Source of the DNA: JACDBE01 sp963714055
GTDB lineage: Bacteria; Actinomycetota; Acidimicrobiia; Spongiisociales; UBA5794
Assembly: GCA_963714055.1 (NCBI GenBank)
Contig: OY970227.1
Span: forward strand, 1,302,001 to 1,366,000
DNA: 64,000 bases
Direction of reading: 5' to 3'
This document shows, in pieces, positions 27,856 through 35,330 of this stretch. Numbering within the stretch: position 1 is the first letter of the stretch; each line of letters starts with the position of its first letter. The notes under the pieces are model-generated. The model was not told the DNA's origin, did no database searches, and was given only the letters and a program-made list of their open reading frames with translations. The translations under genes were made by a program, and so were the position numbers.

Positions 27856-28905
27856 GTGGACACAATTCACGCCTTCAGGCTGCAGTCGGCGGCCTGCGGC
27901 AAGCTGGGCTCCGACCTCTACCGCAGGTTGCTGCTCGCCGTCGCCGATGACCTGGCCGGCGGCGGTGAGCTGACCCCGCTGGTGGGCGAATGGGAGACCG
28001 ACCCGGTGACCGACGCCGTCCCGCTCCGCCTCCTCGGCGGTGTCCACCGGATCGTGCTCCGAGGCGACGCCCCCGGCCTCGCCTTCCACTATCCGAGCGT
28101 CGGCGGCCGTCCCACCTGGCCCGGCTGCACCGCCGAGTTCTTCGAGGCGGTGCGGGCACATCCGGTGCCGGTAAAGGCGGCCCTCAACCGGGCCCCGCAG
28201 ACCAACGAGATCGGGCGGGCCGCACCGCTACTCGGTGGCCTGCTGGAGGTGACCGCCATGCTGGGCATGCCGATCCGCCTGCTCGAGATCGGAGCCAGCG
28301 CCGGGCTCAACCTGCTCCTCGACCGGTTCCGCTACGAGCTCGGCGACGGCCTCGAGTACGGCCCCCCTTCCAGCCCGGTCACCGTTGCCTCGGAGTGGTC
28401 GGGGCCGGCTCCTCCTCTGGACCGCCCGGTCGAGATCGCCGCCCGCCGCGGCTGCGACCTCATCCCGCTCGACGTCACCGACCCGGATGACGTCGAGCGG
28501 CTCCTGTCCTACGTGTGGCCGGACCAGGTCGACCGGTTCGTCAGGCTCCGGCGAGCCGTCGAGCTCGCCCGGTCCGACCCGGCGCCGGTGGACCCCGAAC
28601 ACGCATCCGACTGGCTGACCGACCGTCTCGCCCACCCTTATCCGGGTGCGGTCACCGTGGTCATGCAGTCGATCGTCACCCAGTACCTCACCGCCGCCGA
28701 ACGCCACCAGGTGCTCACCACGGTCCGGGCCGCCGGGAAGTCGGCGACCCGGCGGGCGCCGGTGGCATGGCTGCGGATGGAGCCGGCGCCTCGCTCCTTC
28801 GAGCTCAGCCTGTCGGTATGGCCCCAGGACGTCCACCTCACCCTCGCCGAGGTGGAGGCCCACGGCCGCTGGGTCAGGTGGTTGGAGATCTCCGACCGAG
28901 GCTGA
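27856..28905 (+). CDS. DUF2332 family protein
   Basis: 349 residues. The start at GTG 27856 gives MDTIHAFRLQSAACGKLGSD, matching the family's usual F(R)RQAxxC..LGSPLY opening; GTG 27832 in frame is an alternative. The motif IRLLEIGASAGLNLLLDRFR resembles the glycine-rich SAM-binding loop of methyltransferases. The region VTVVMQSIVTQYL and an end with VAWLRMEPAPRSFELSLSVW are also typical. The family is common in actinobacteria and has no established function; a methyltransferase-like fold is inference. A dispersed hairpin element follows 35 bp after the stop. Confidence 0.82.
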   Translation: MDTIHAFRLQSAACGKLGSDLYRRLLLAVADDLAGGGELTPLVGEWETDPVTDAVPLRLLGGVHRIVLRGDAPGLAFHYPSVGGRPTWPGCTAEFFEAVRAHPVPVKAALNRAPQTNEIGRAAPLLGGLLEVTAMLGMPIRLLEIGASAGLNLLLDRFRYELGDGLEYGPPSSPVTVASEWSGPAPPLDRPVEIAARRGCDLIPLDVTDPDDVERLLSYVWPDQVDRFVRLRRAVELARSDPAPVDPEHASDWLTDRLAHPYPGAVTVVMQSIVTQYLTAAERHQVLTTVRAAGKSATRRAPVAWLRMEPAPRSFELSLSVWPQDVHLTLAEVEAHGRWVRWLEISDRG

Positions 28906-28939
28906 CTTCCTGCCCTCGCCGCGGAAGCTGGCAACACGT

Positions 28940-29035
28940 ACGGCCGCCATGGGGTAGGGGCCCCATGTGCGGAGGAGGGCCGACCGGGCGTCGTTCGGTG
29001 CCGTTGTATCGACGCAGTGCCGCCGAGGTCGGCCC
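28940..29035 (+). repeat. Dispersed hairpin element, copy 2
   Basis: Core ACGGCCGC, then CATGGGG-TAGGGG-CCCCATG, then TGCGGAGGAGG. Compared with copies 1 and 3, the outer pair is C-G rather than G-C, so both sides changed together. A second long-range stem GGGCCGAC (28977-28984) pairs with GTCGGCCC (29028-29035) across a 43-nt loop. Confidence 0.75.
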
Positions 29036-29046
29036 GGGCAAACATC

Positions 29047-29075
29047 TTGACACCCACTTCCCCCTCTGGCACAGT
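29047..29075 (+). promoter_or_regulatory. Promoter candidate TTGACA-N17-CACAGT
   Basis: A perfect -35 hexamer with a 17-bp spacer and a weak -10 box, just after hairpin-element copy 2. It could drive the ABC exporter genes with a long leader, or a small RNA. Confidence 0.35.
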
Positions 29076-29190
29076 GGCCCCGGTCGTGAACCGCTGACGG
29101 ACAGAGGCGCGCGCTCAGGCGCAGCCCTCGTCCCAGAGGTTCCGGCCGGATCGGGAACAGGTGGTCGACCGGGCCACCGCCGGTTGTCGG

Positions 29191-29277
29191 ATGCGGGAGG
29201 AGGTTCGCGCGATGTTGCCGCCCAACATGCTCGGCATTGCGGCGCTGCGCCCCGGAGCCTCCCCGCGGCTGGGTTAG
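29191..29277 (+). CDS. Possible 28-residue small protein
   Basis: An open frame starting MREEVRAMLPPNMLGIAALR and ending with TAG at 29277, in the leader of the exporter operon. The composition is plausible for a peptide (hydrophobic centre, charged start), but there is no good Shine-Dalgarno and no family is recognised. It may be chance. Confidence 0.2.
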   Translation: MREEVRAMLPPNMLGIAALRPGASPRLG

Positions 29278-29369
29278 CGCCCCACCGAGCGCCTCGGGGG
29301 TGAACCGCGCCCCCACGACCCACTCACACCGCCGACGTCTCTTGACGTCGACCGACACCCGAGAGCCCC

Positions 29370-31121
29370 ATGATCCCGGTACGTGCCTACTTCAACCTGC
29401 TGACCAAGTACCTGCGTCCGCTCCGCTGGCGGGCGCTGGCGCTCGGCGTGGTGCTGCTGGTCGCCATCACGCTCCAGCTCCTCAACCCGCAGATCGTCGC
29501 CGAGATCATCGACCGGGTCACGACGGGCACCGATGTCGACGACCTGGTGCCGCTGGCGGTCGCCTTCATGGTGATCGCCGTCGCCCACCAGTTGCTGGCG
29601 GTGACCGCCACCTGGCTGGCCGAGTACGTCGGATGGTCGGCCACCAACGAACTGCGCGCCGAGGTGACCGAGCACGTGCTCGAGCTGGACATGGGGTTCC
29701 ACAAGGCCCACACCCCCGGTGAGTTGATCGAGCGCATCGACGGCGACGTCATCGCCCTCTCCAACTTCTTCTCGGCCTTCATCATCAAGGTGGTCGGCAA
29801 CGGGGTGCTCCTCCTCGGCATCCTCGTGCTGCTGTGGCGGGAGAACGTGTGGGTGGGCTTCGGCGTCACCGCCTTCACGGCGGTCGCCCTGTTCCTGATG
29901 CTCAGGCTCCAGGTGATCGCGGTGCCGTGGTGGAAGGAGGTCCGGGCCACCAGCGCCGTCCTGTTCGGGGCTCTGGGCGAGCAGTTCGGCGGCACCGAGG
30001 ACATCCGCGCCAACGGCGCGAGCCGGTACATGGTCCGCCGCTTCACGGAGATCATGCGGGTGTGGCTCCCCCAGCAGGTGAAGGGTCGGATGGGGTTCGC
30101 CCTGCTGTGGGGCACCAACATCGCCAACTACGTCGTCGGCTCGGCGCTGGTGTTCTGGCTGGGCTCGCTGTTGTTCGGGAACGGCACCCTGACGCTCGGC
30201 TCGGTGTACCTCATCTGGTACTACGTCTCGATGACCCGGGATCCGATGGACGAGATCCGGACCCAGATGGAGGACTTCCAGAAGGCGGGCGCCGGCATCG
30301 CCCGGGTGCAGGAGCTGTTCGACACCGAGGCCCGACTCACCTGGACGGGTGACCGGGCGCTGCCCTCTGGGCCGCTGTCGGTCGAGCTCGACCACGTCCG
30401 GTTCTCCTATGAGGACGACGGCGACGACGGGCCGGTCCTGCACGACGTGTCCTTCGCCATCGAGCCGGGCCGGGTCCTCGGCGTGCTCGGCCGCACCGGT
30501 TCGGGCAAGACGACGCTGGCCCGGTTGCTCACCAGGCTCTACGACCCGCAGTCGGGCACGGTCGTGGTCGGCGGGGTGCCGCTGACCGAGGCCGGCCGGG
30601 AGAGCGTGCGCCACCGCATCGGGATGGTCACCCAGGACGTGCAGCTGTTCCGGGCGACGATCCGTGACAACCTGACCTTCTTCGACGGCGCCGTCGACGA
30701 CGGGCGGATCCGCGACGTCATCGACACCCTCGGGCTGAGCGGGTGGCTGGCCACCCAGCCGGCGGGGCTCGACACCCTGCTGGAGTCGGGCGGCTCCGGC
30801 CTGTCGGCGGGTCAGGCGCAGCTGCTGGCGCTCACCCGGATCTTCCTGCGGGATCCGGGTGTCGTGATCATGGACGAGGCGTCGTCACGGCTCGACCCGG
30901 CCACGGAGGGCCTCATCGAGCGCGCCGTCGACCGGCTGCTCGAGCATCGCACCGCGCTGATCATCGCCCACCGGCTGGCGACGGTGACCAGGGCCGACGA
31001 CATCCTGATCATGGAGGCGGGGGGGATCGTCGAGCACGGCCCTCGCCTCGACCTGGCCTCCGACCCCGACTCCCGCCTGTCCCGCCTGCTGGCGGCAGGC
31101 ATCGAGGAGGTGCTGGCATGA
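29370..31121 (+). CDS. ABC exporter half-transporter, subunit 1 (membrane domain plus ATPase)
   Basis: 583 residues. Six-helix exporter domain (first helices LALGVVLLVAITLQLL and VAFMVIAVAHQLLAVTATWL), then a nucleotide-binding domain. Walker A is GRTGSGKTTL, Q-loop GMVTQDVQLF, Walker B VVIMDEASSRLD with the catalytic Glu, and H-loop IIAHRLATV. The signature is LSAGQ instead of LSGGQ. Its partner is the next gene, 4-bp overlap, so the two should form a heterodimer. Substrate unknown (lipid, drug or peptide). ATG is preceded by CCGAGAGCCCC. Confidence 0.92.
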   Translation: MIPVRAYFNLLTKYLRPLRWRALALGVVLLVAITLQLLNPQIVAEIIDRVTTGTDVDDLVPLAVAFMVIAVAHQLLAVTATWLAEYVGWSATNELRAEVTEHVLELDMGFHKAHTPGELIERIDGDVIALSNFFSAFIIKVVGNGVLLLGILVLLWRENVWVGFGVTAFTAVALFLMLRLQVIAVPWWKEVRATSAVLFGALGEQFGGTEDIRANGASRYMVRRFTEIMRVWLPQQVKGRMGFALLWGTNIANYVVGSALVFWLGSLLFGNGTLTLGSVYLIWYYVSMTRDPMDEIRTQMEDFQKAGAGIARVQELFDTEARLTWTGDRALPSGPLSVELDHVRFSYEDDGDDGPVLHDVSFAIEPGRVLGVLGRTGSGKTTLARLLTRLYDPQSGTVVVGGVPLTEAGRESVRHRIGMVTQDVQLFRATIRDNLTFFDGAVDDGRIRDVIDTLGLSGWLATQPAGLDTLLESGGSGLSAGQAQLLALTRIFLRDPGVVIMDEASSRLDPATEGLIERAVDRLLEHRTALIIAHRLATVTRADDILIMEAGGIVEHGPRLDLASDPDSRLSRLLAAGIEEVLA

Positions 31122-32932
31122 CCGCCACCGACGCCAAGAAGGACCGAACCAAGGCCCCGACCGGGCGCCTGATGCTCGGCATGGTCGCCTACGCCCCGTG
31201 GCGCTACGCCGCCAACGTCATCCTGTGGACCACGATGTGGCTGCTCCCGGTGATCCCCGGGTTGCTCACCGCCCGGTTCTTCAACCAGCTCGAGGCCGAG
31301 CCCGGGTTCAACCCGACCACCCTGATCGCCGCCTTCTTCGCCTACGGGCTGGCCCGCCTGGTGGTGATGGTCGTCGGGATGCTCAACGACGTCCACTTCG
31401 GGTTCCGCACATCCACGTTGTTGCGCCGCAACATGCTGGAGCGCCTCTACGAGACGCCCGGCGCCGACGCCGTGCACGAGTCCCCCGGCGACATGATCAC
31501 CCGGTACCGCGAGGACGTCGACCACGTCGAGGAGGCCCTGTCGTGGACGGTGGACATGGCGGGCACGGCCGCCCTGGCCACGGTCGCCGCCGTCATCCTG
31601 CTGTCGATCGACCCGGTGCTCACCATCCTGGTGTTCGCCCCGCTGGTGATCGTGGTGGCCACCGCCGAGCGGATGAGCGGCCGCATCCGGCGCTACCGGG
31701 TGGCCGCCCGCGACGCCACCGGCCGGATCACCGGCATGCTGGGCGAGACCTTCGGGTCGGTGCAGTCGATCAGGGTCGCCGGGGCCGAGGAGAGCACACT
31801 GGCCCACTTCCGCCGGCTCAACGACCAGCGGCGGAAGGACATGGTGCGCGACCGGGTGCTCACCGCCACCCTCGAGTCGGTGTTCTGGAACACGGTGAAC
31901 ATCGGGATCGGGCTGATCCTCATCATCGGGGCCTCGTCTCTGTCGGACGGCTCGCTCGGGATCGGCGACTTCACCCTGTTCGTCTACTTCCTCGACTTCG
32001 TCACCGACGCCGGGTACTTCGTCGGGCTGTTCCTCGCCAAGTTCAAGCAGTCCGGGGTCGCCTTCGACCGGATGGCGGCGATGCTCGGCGGAGCCGACCC
32101 GATGATCCTGGTGGAGAAGCGCGACCTCGACCTCACCGGCGACCTGCCCGAGGTCGAACCGGAGCAGGTCACCGCCGGGGACCTCCTCGACGTTGTCGCC
32201 GTAGACGGGCTCACCTTCCACCACCGGGAGACCGGCGGCGGGGTGGACGACGTCGGGTTCACCCTGCCCCGGGGCTCGTTCACCGTGGTCACCGGCAAGG
32301 TCGGGGCGGGCAAGACCACGCTGCTGCGCGCCATGCTCGGGCTGCTCCCCGCCCAGGGTGGGACGATCACCTGGAACGGAGAGCCGGTGACCGACGCGGA
32401 CGACTTCTTCGTCCCGCCCCGGTCGGCGTACGTGCCCCAGGTCCCCCGGCTGTTCTCATTGTCGCTGCGGGACAACCTCCGGCTCGGTCGAGACGACGAT
32501 GACGAGGCGCTCCTCGAAGCGGTGCGGGCCTCCGCGTTCGAGGAGGACCTCGCCGCCATGCCGGAGGGGCTCGACACGATGGTTGGCCCGCTCGGGGTCC
32601 GGCTCTCGGGCGGGCAGGTGCAGCGCACCGCCACCGCCCGCATGTTCGCCCGCAGGTCCGAGCTGCTGGTGATCGACGACCTGTCGAGTGCCCTCGACGT
32701 CGAGACGGAGCGAACGCTCTGGCAGCGCCTGTTCACCGAGCACGCCGGAGTCACCGCCCTGGTGGTGTCGCACCGCAAGCCGGCGCTGCTGCGCGCCGAC
32801 ACCATCCTGGTGATGGACGAGGGCCGGATCGTCGCCCGGGGCCGCTACGAGGAGCTGGTGCGAACCAGCCCGATCTTCCGCGATCTCACCCGCGAGGCCG
32901 AGCGCGCGGAGGCGGAGCCGGTCGAGGGCTGA
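31118..32932 (+). CDS. ABC exporter half-transporter, subunit 2 with degenerate Walker B
   Basis: 604 residues. Exporter membrane domain (helices NVILWTTMWLLPVIPGLL; FGFRTSTLLRRNMLE coupling region; IGIGLILIIGASSL) followed by an ATPase domain. Walker A is GKVGAGKTTL, the signature canonical LSGGQVQRTATARMF, and Walker B LLVIDDLSSALD with Asp in place of the catalytic Glu; H-loop VVSHRKPAL. Combined with the LSAGQ of subunit 1, one composite ATP site is degenerate and the other complete, as in TM287/288-type exporters. ATG start overlaps the previous stop as ATGA. Confidence 0.92.
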   Translation: MTATDAKKDRTKAPTGRLMLGMVAYAPWRYAANVILWTTMWLLPVIPGLLTARFFNQLEAEPGFNPTTLIAAFFAYGLARLVVMVVGMLNDVHFGFRTSTLLRRNMLERLYETPGADAVHESPGDMITRYREDVDHVEEALSWTVDMAGTAALATVAAVILLSIDPVLTILVFAPLVIVVATAERMSGRIRRYRVAARDATGRITGMLGETFGSVQSIRVAGAEESTLAHFRRLNDQRRKDMVRDRVLTATLESVFWNTVNIGIGLILIIGASSLSDGSLGIGDFTLFVYFLDFVTDAGYFVGLFLAKFKQSGVAFDRMAAMLGGADPMILVEKRDLDLTGDLPEVEPEQVTAGDLLDVVAVDGLTFHHRETGGGVDDVGFTLPRGSFTVVTGKVGAGKTTLLRAMLGLLPAQGGTITWNGEPVTDADDFFVPPRSAYVPQVPRLFSLSLRDNLRLGRDDDDEALLEAVRASAFEEDLAAMPEGLDTMVGPLGVRLSGGQVQRTATARMFARRSELLVIDDLSSALDVETERTLWQRLFTEHAGVTALVVSHRKPALLRADTILVMDEGRIVARGRYEELVRTSPIFRDLTREAERAEAEPVEG

Positions 32933-32940
32933 GGCGTCTG

Positions 32941-34557
32941 CTACCCGAGCCGGTCGGTGACGTCGGTGAACTCGTACAGGTGGGCCTGGTCGGTCCAGAC
33001 GTAGGCGCGATCCTCGAGCAGAGGGAGGTCGGTGCCGAAGTAGGCGTTGAACACCAACCGGAAGTTGTTCGCCGGTGAGATGCCCTGATACAGCTCGGCG
33101 CCTCCGTACCCGGGCAGGTAGAAGGTGTTGAGGATGCCGAACTTCTGCCGCAGCTGGTCGTCGGAGTAGGTCATCCAGTAAGGGGTGTCGTCCCCGGGCG
33201 GGGGCGGGGCGTCCCGCCTCGGCCGCGGGGCCGGCCCTTCGTCGGATTGGAGCAGGATGATCGGCCGTTCGCTCTCGGGCACGTCGAGCAGCTCGTCGAC
33301 CAGCAACTCGATCTGGTCGTTGGCGTACTCGACCTGCCCGACGTAGCGCTCCACCTGGCTGAGCCCCTCCTCGTCCGCCACCGTCTGGAAGCTGCCGTCG
33401 GCGGCGAACACATACGGATGGTGCGGCAGGAGAACGTGGGCGAAGACGAACACCGGCTGGTCGCCGTGGGGCACGGCGGCGACCTGCTCGAGCTGGTACT
33501 GGACGCGGTTCCACTCGACCCGCCTGGGGTCGGCCTCGTCCTCCACCAGGCCGAGGTGGATCGCCGCAGCCTGCACCGCGGTGGTGTTGAGGAGGACCCG
33601 GGAGAACTCGGACAGCGGGTCGTAGGAGAGGGTGACGTCGGCAGTGGTGCTGTCCCGGGTGGGCTCCCACCATGACGGGATCTGTACCTGGCGGTAGCCG
33701 AGGTCCTCGAGGAAACGGCCCACCTCGTTGTCGGTGACCATCGAGTACACCGGTTCCCAGTCGCCGGTGTCGGGCCCGGCGCTGGCCGTGAGATGGTCGA
33801 GATAGCCGAGGTTGAGCGAGGTGGCCAGCGAGTGTGCCGTGTTCGGGTAGTTGCCGATGGCGTCGTGGGCGACGTAGAAGCCACGCTCCTCGAGCCCGGC
33901 GAGGAACCCGGTGTTGTCGAACCCGTAGGTCTTCTGCAGAGTCCGCTCGCCGCCGTAGCGGTCGAACACCAGGAGGTAGATGTCGGGAGGGCGGCTGTCG
34001 TCCGGAAGGTCGGCCACCGGTGTCACCTCCGCCTCGCTCCCCGCCTGGGTGGGCGGGGCGGCCACCGCTGGATCACCGTCGTCGAGCGACCCCAGGACCA
34101 CCGAGGAGGCGGCCACCCCCACCAGGACCAGGGCGGCGACGTTGAGCACCATCGTCAGCCCGGGAAGCGGGTCGGGCGACCGCCACACGGCGACTCCGCC
34201 GGCGACGGCGATGACGCCCCAGAGCGCCAGCAGCCAGTAGTCCCTGCCCCCCGCCTCGGTGAGAGCGGCTCCGTCGATGGCCCGCCACACGTGCCCGTAG
34301 GAGAAGACGAGCACCAGAAGCAGCGAGGTCAGCGCCGCCGCCTTCGGCCACGACCGCAACACCAGGCGGGCGATCACCAGCAGCAGTGCGGTGAGGCCCA
34401 GTGTGGCGAGGAGCGCCGGGACCACGTCGCCCGGCCCCGAGACCTCGTCGAGGTTCACCGAGTACAGGTAGAGGACCGGGTAGACCCCGAACAGCCACGG
34501 GTGGAGGAGGAGGCGGCGCACGGCGATTCGGAGGTTAGGGACGCCGGGCCGTTCCAC
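32941..34557 (-). CDS. Membrane-anchored sulfatase-like (alkaline phosphatase superfamily) protein
   Basis: 538 residues. Several N-terminal helices (WLFGVYPVLYLYSVNL; VVPALLATLGLTALLLVIA; AAALTSLLLVLVFSYGHVW; LLALWGVIAVAGGVAVW; VLNVAALVLVGVAASSVVLG) precede an extracytoplasmic sulfatase-like domain. That domain begins PPDIYLLVFDRYGGERTLQK, then NYPNTAHSLATSLNLGYL, with Thr or Ser at the nucleophile place rather than Cys, so it is not formylglycine-dependent. FAHVLLPHHPYVF and PIILLQSDEGPAP provide the metal-site motifs. Possible phosphoglycerol or phosphoethanolamine transferase-like or phosphatase role in the envelope. GTG 34557 lies 13 nt after the FKBP stop, so an operon is likely; there is no good RBS. 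Confidence 0.78.
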   Translation of the reverse strand: MERPGVPNLRIAVRRLLLHPWLFGVYPVLYLYSVNLDEVSGPGDVVPALLATLGLTALLLVIARLVLRSWPKAAALTSLLLVLVFSYGHVWRAIDGAALTEAGGRDYWLLALWGVIAVAGGVAVWRSPDPLPGLTMVLNVAALVLVGVAASSVVLGSLDDGDPAVAAPPTQAGSEAEVTPVADLPDDSRPPDIYLLVFDRYGGERTLQKTYGFDNTGFLAGLEERGFYVAHDAIGNYPNTAHSLATSLNLGYLDHLTASAGPDTGDWEPVYSMVTDNEVGRFLEDLGYRQVQIPSWWEPTRDSTTADVTLSYDPLSEFSRVLLNTTAVQAAAIHLGLVEDEADPRRVEWNRVQYQLEQVAAVPHGDQPVFVFAHVLLPHHPYVFAADGSFQTVADEEGLSQVERYVGQVEYANDQIELLVDELLDVPESERPIILLQSDEGPAPRPRRDAPPPPGDDTPYWMTYSDDQLRQKFGILNTFYLPGYGGAELYQGISPANNFRLVFNAYFGTDLPLLEDRAYVWTDQAHLYEFTDVTDRLG

Positions 34558-34570
34558 CCGGACGGGCCCG

Positions 34571-35155
34571 TCAGCCGACGATCTCGACGACGGTGATCTC
34601 GAAGGTGAGCGCCTCGCCGGCGAGCGGGTGGTTGGTGTCCACCCGCACCACGGTGTCGGTGACCTCGACAACCGTGGCGGGGAGACCGTTGCCCAGGTCC
34701 ACCTGCGTGCCCTCCACCCGGAACTGCTCGGGCACCTCGTCGATGGGGAACTCGACGATGGCCGCCTCGTCGCGCTCGCCGTAGGCCTCGGCAGCCGGGA
34801 TGGTGACCGTCTTGGTCTCTCCTACGGTCATGCCCACCACGGAAGCGTCGAACCCAGGGATCATCTGCCCGGTACCGGCGACGAACTCGAGCTGATCGCC
34901 TCGATCGAACGAGCTGTCGAACTGCTCCCCGTCGTCCAGCGTGCCGATGTAGTCGACCCGAACCGTCTCCCCAACATCGACGACGTCGTCACCGTTACCG
35001 GTGGGGCCCGACCCGGGGACCGTGGTCGTGCCATCACCGGCGGTCGAGGTGACCGGGAGCGAGGTGGCGGTGTCACCGGCTTCGTCGCCGCCTCCGCAAG
35101 CGGCGAGCAGGACGACGAGCACGACGATCGAGGTGAGCGGGCGGACGAGGGACAT
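34571..35155 (-). CDS. FKBP-type (SlyD-like) peptidyl-prolyl isomerase lipoprotein
   Basis: 194 residues. Signal peptide with lipobox LLAACGG, then a Thr/Ser/Gly linker and an FKBP domain: VRVDYIGTLDDGEQFDSSFD, GQMIPGFDASVVGM, KTVTIPAAEAYGERDE. A SlyD-like insert-in-flap segment follows (VPEQFRVEGTQVDLGNGLPA), with NHPLAGEALTFEITVVEI at the end. The histidine-rich metal tail of SlyD is absent. Predicted foldase on the outer face of the membrane. GGAG lies 4 nt upstream of ATG, and a TACCAT box 30 nt upstream overlaps one arm of an 11-bp inverted repeat. Confidence 0.88.
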   Translation of the reverse strand: MSLVRPLTSIVVLVVLLAACGGGDEAGDTATSLPVTSTAGDGTTTVPGSGPTGNGDDVVDVGETVRVDYIGTLDDGEQFDSSFDRGDQLEFVAGTGQMIPGFDASVVGMTVGETKTVTIPAAEAYGERDEAAIVEFPIDEVPEQFRVEGTQVDLGNGLPATVVEVTDTVVRVDTNHPLAGEALTFEITVVEIVG

Positions 35156-35187
35156 GGCGCTCCGAGGAAGGCGGCGGGCCGGCGAAT

Positions 35188-35253
35188 GGTAGGGGTCGAC
35201 AGACGCTATGCATCGCCTGCCTATCCCACAATATGGGTCGCCCGACCCCTACC
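35188..35253. promoter_or_regulatory. 11-bp perfect inverted repeat in a divergent promoter region
   Basis: GGTAGGGGTCG (35188-35198) and CGACCCCTACC (35243-35253) are separated by 44 bp. The repeat lies between the FKBP lipoprotein (minus) and sulfatase A (plus). The left arm overlaps the TACCAT box of the FKBP gene. It could be an operator bound by a dimer or a looping pair; that is inference. Confidence 0.5.
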
Positions 35254-35330
35254 GGATACTGGTTGGTGGGGCTGGAATGTCCTGCACGGCTGCTCGGGGG
35301 AGCGGCATCAGCCAAACGGGGAGAGCTGGC

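Larger units (their letters stand above)
28906..29369 (+). other. 464-bp intergenic region before the ABC exporter operon
   Basis: It holds hairpin-element copy 2 (28940-29035), a promoter-like TTGACA with a 17-bp spacer (29047-29075), and a possible 28-codon frame at 29191-29277. It ends in a purine-rich CCGAGAGCCCC before ATG 29370. The distance from the promoter to the exporter start would make a leader of nearly 290 nt, so regulation in the leader or a small RNA is possible. No tRNA or known riboswitch is recognised. Confidence 0.5.

Noticed and set aside
32941..34557. Third formylglycine sulfatase
   Set aside because: The C/S-x-P-x-R signature is missing. The nucleophile position has Thr/Ser in NYPNTAHS, so it is only sulfatase-like.
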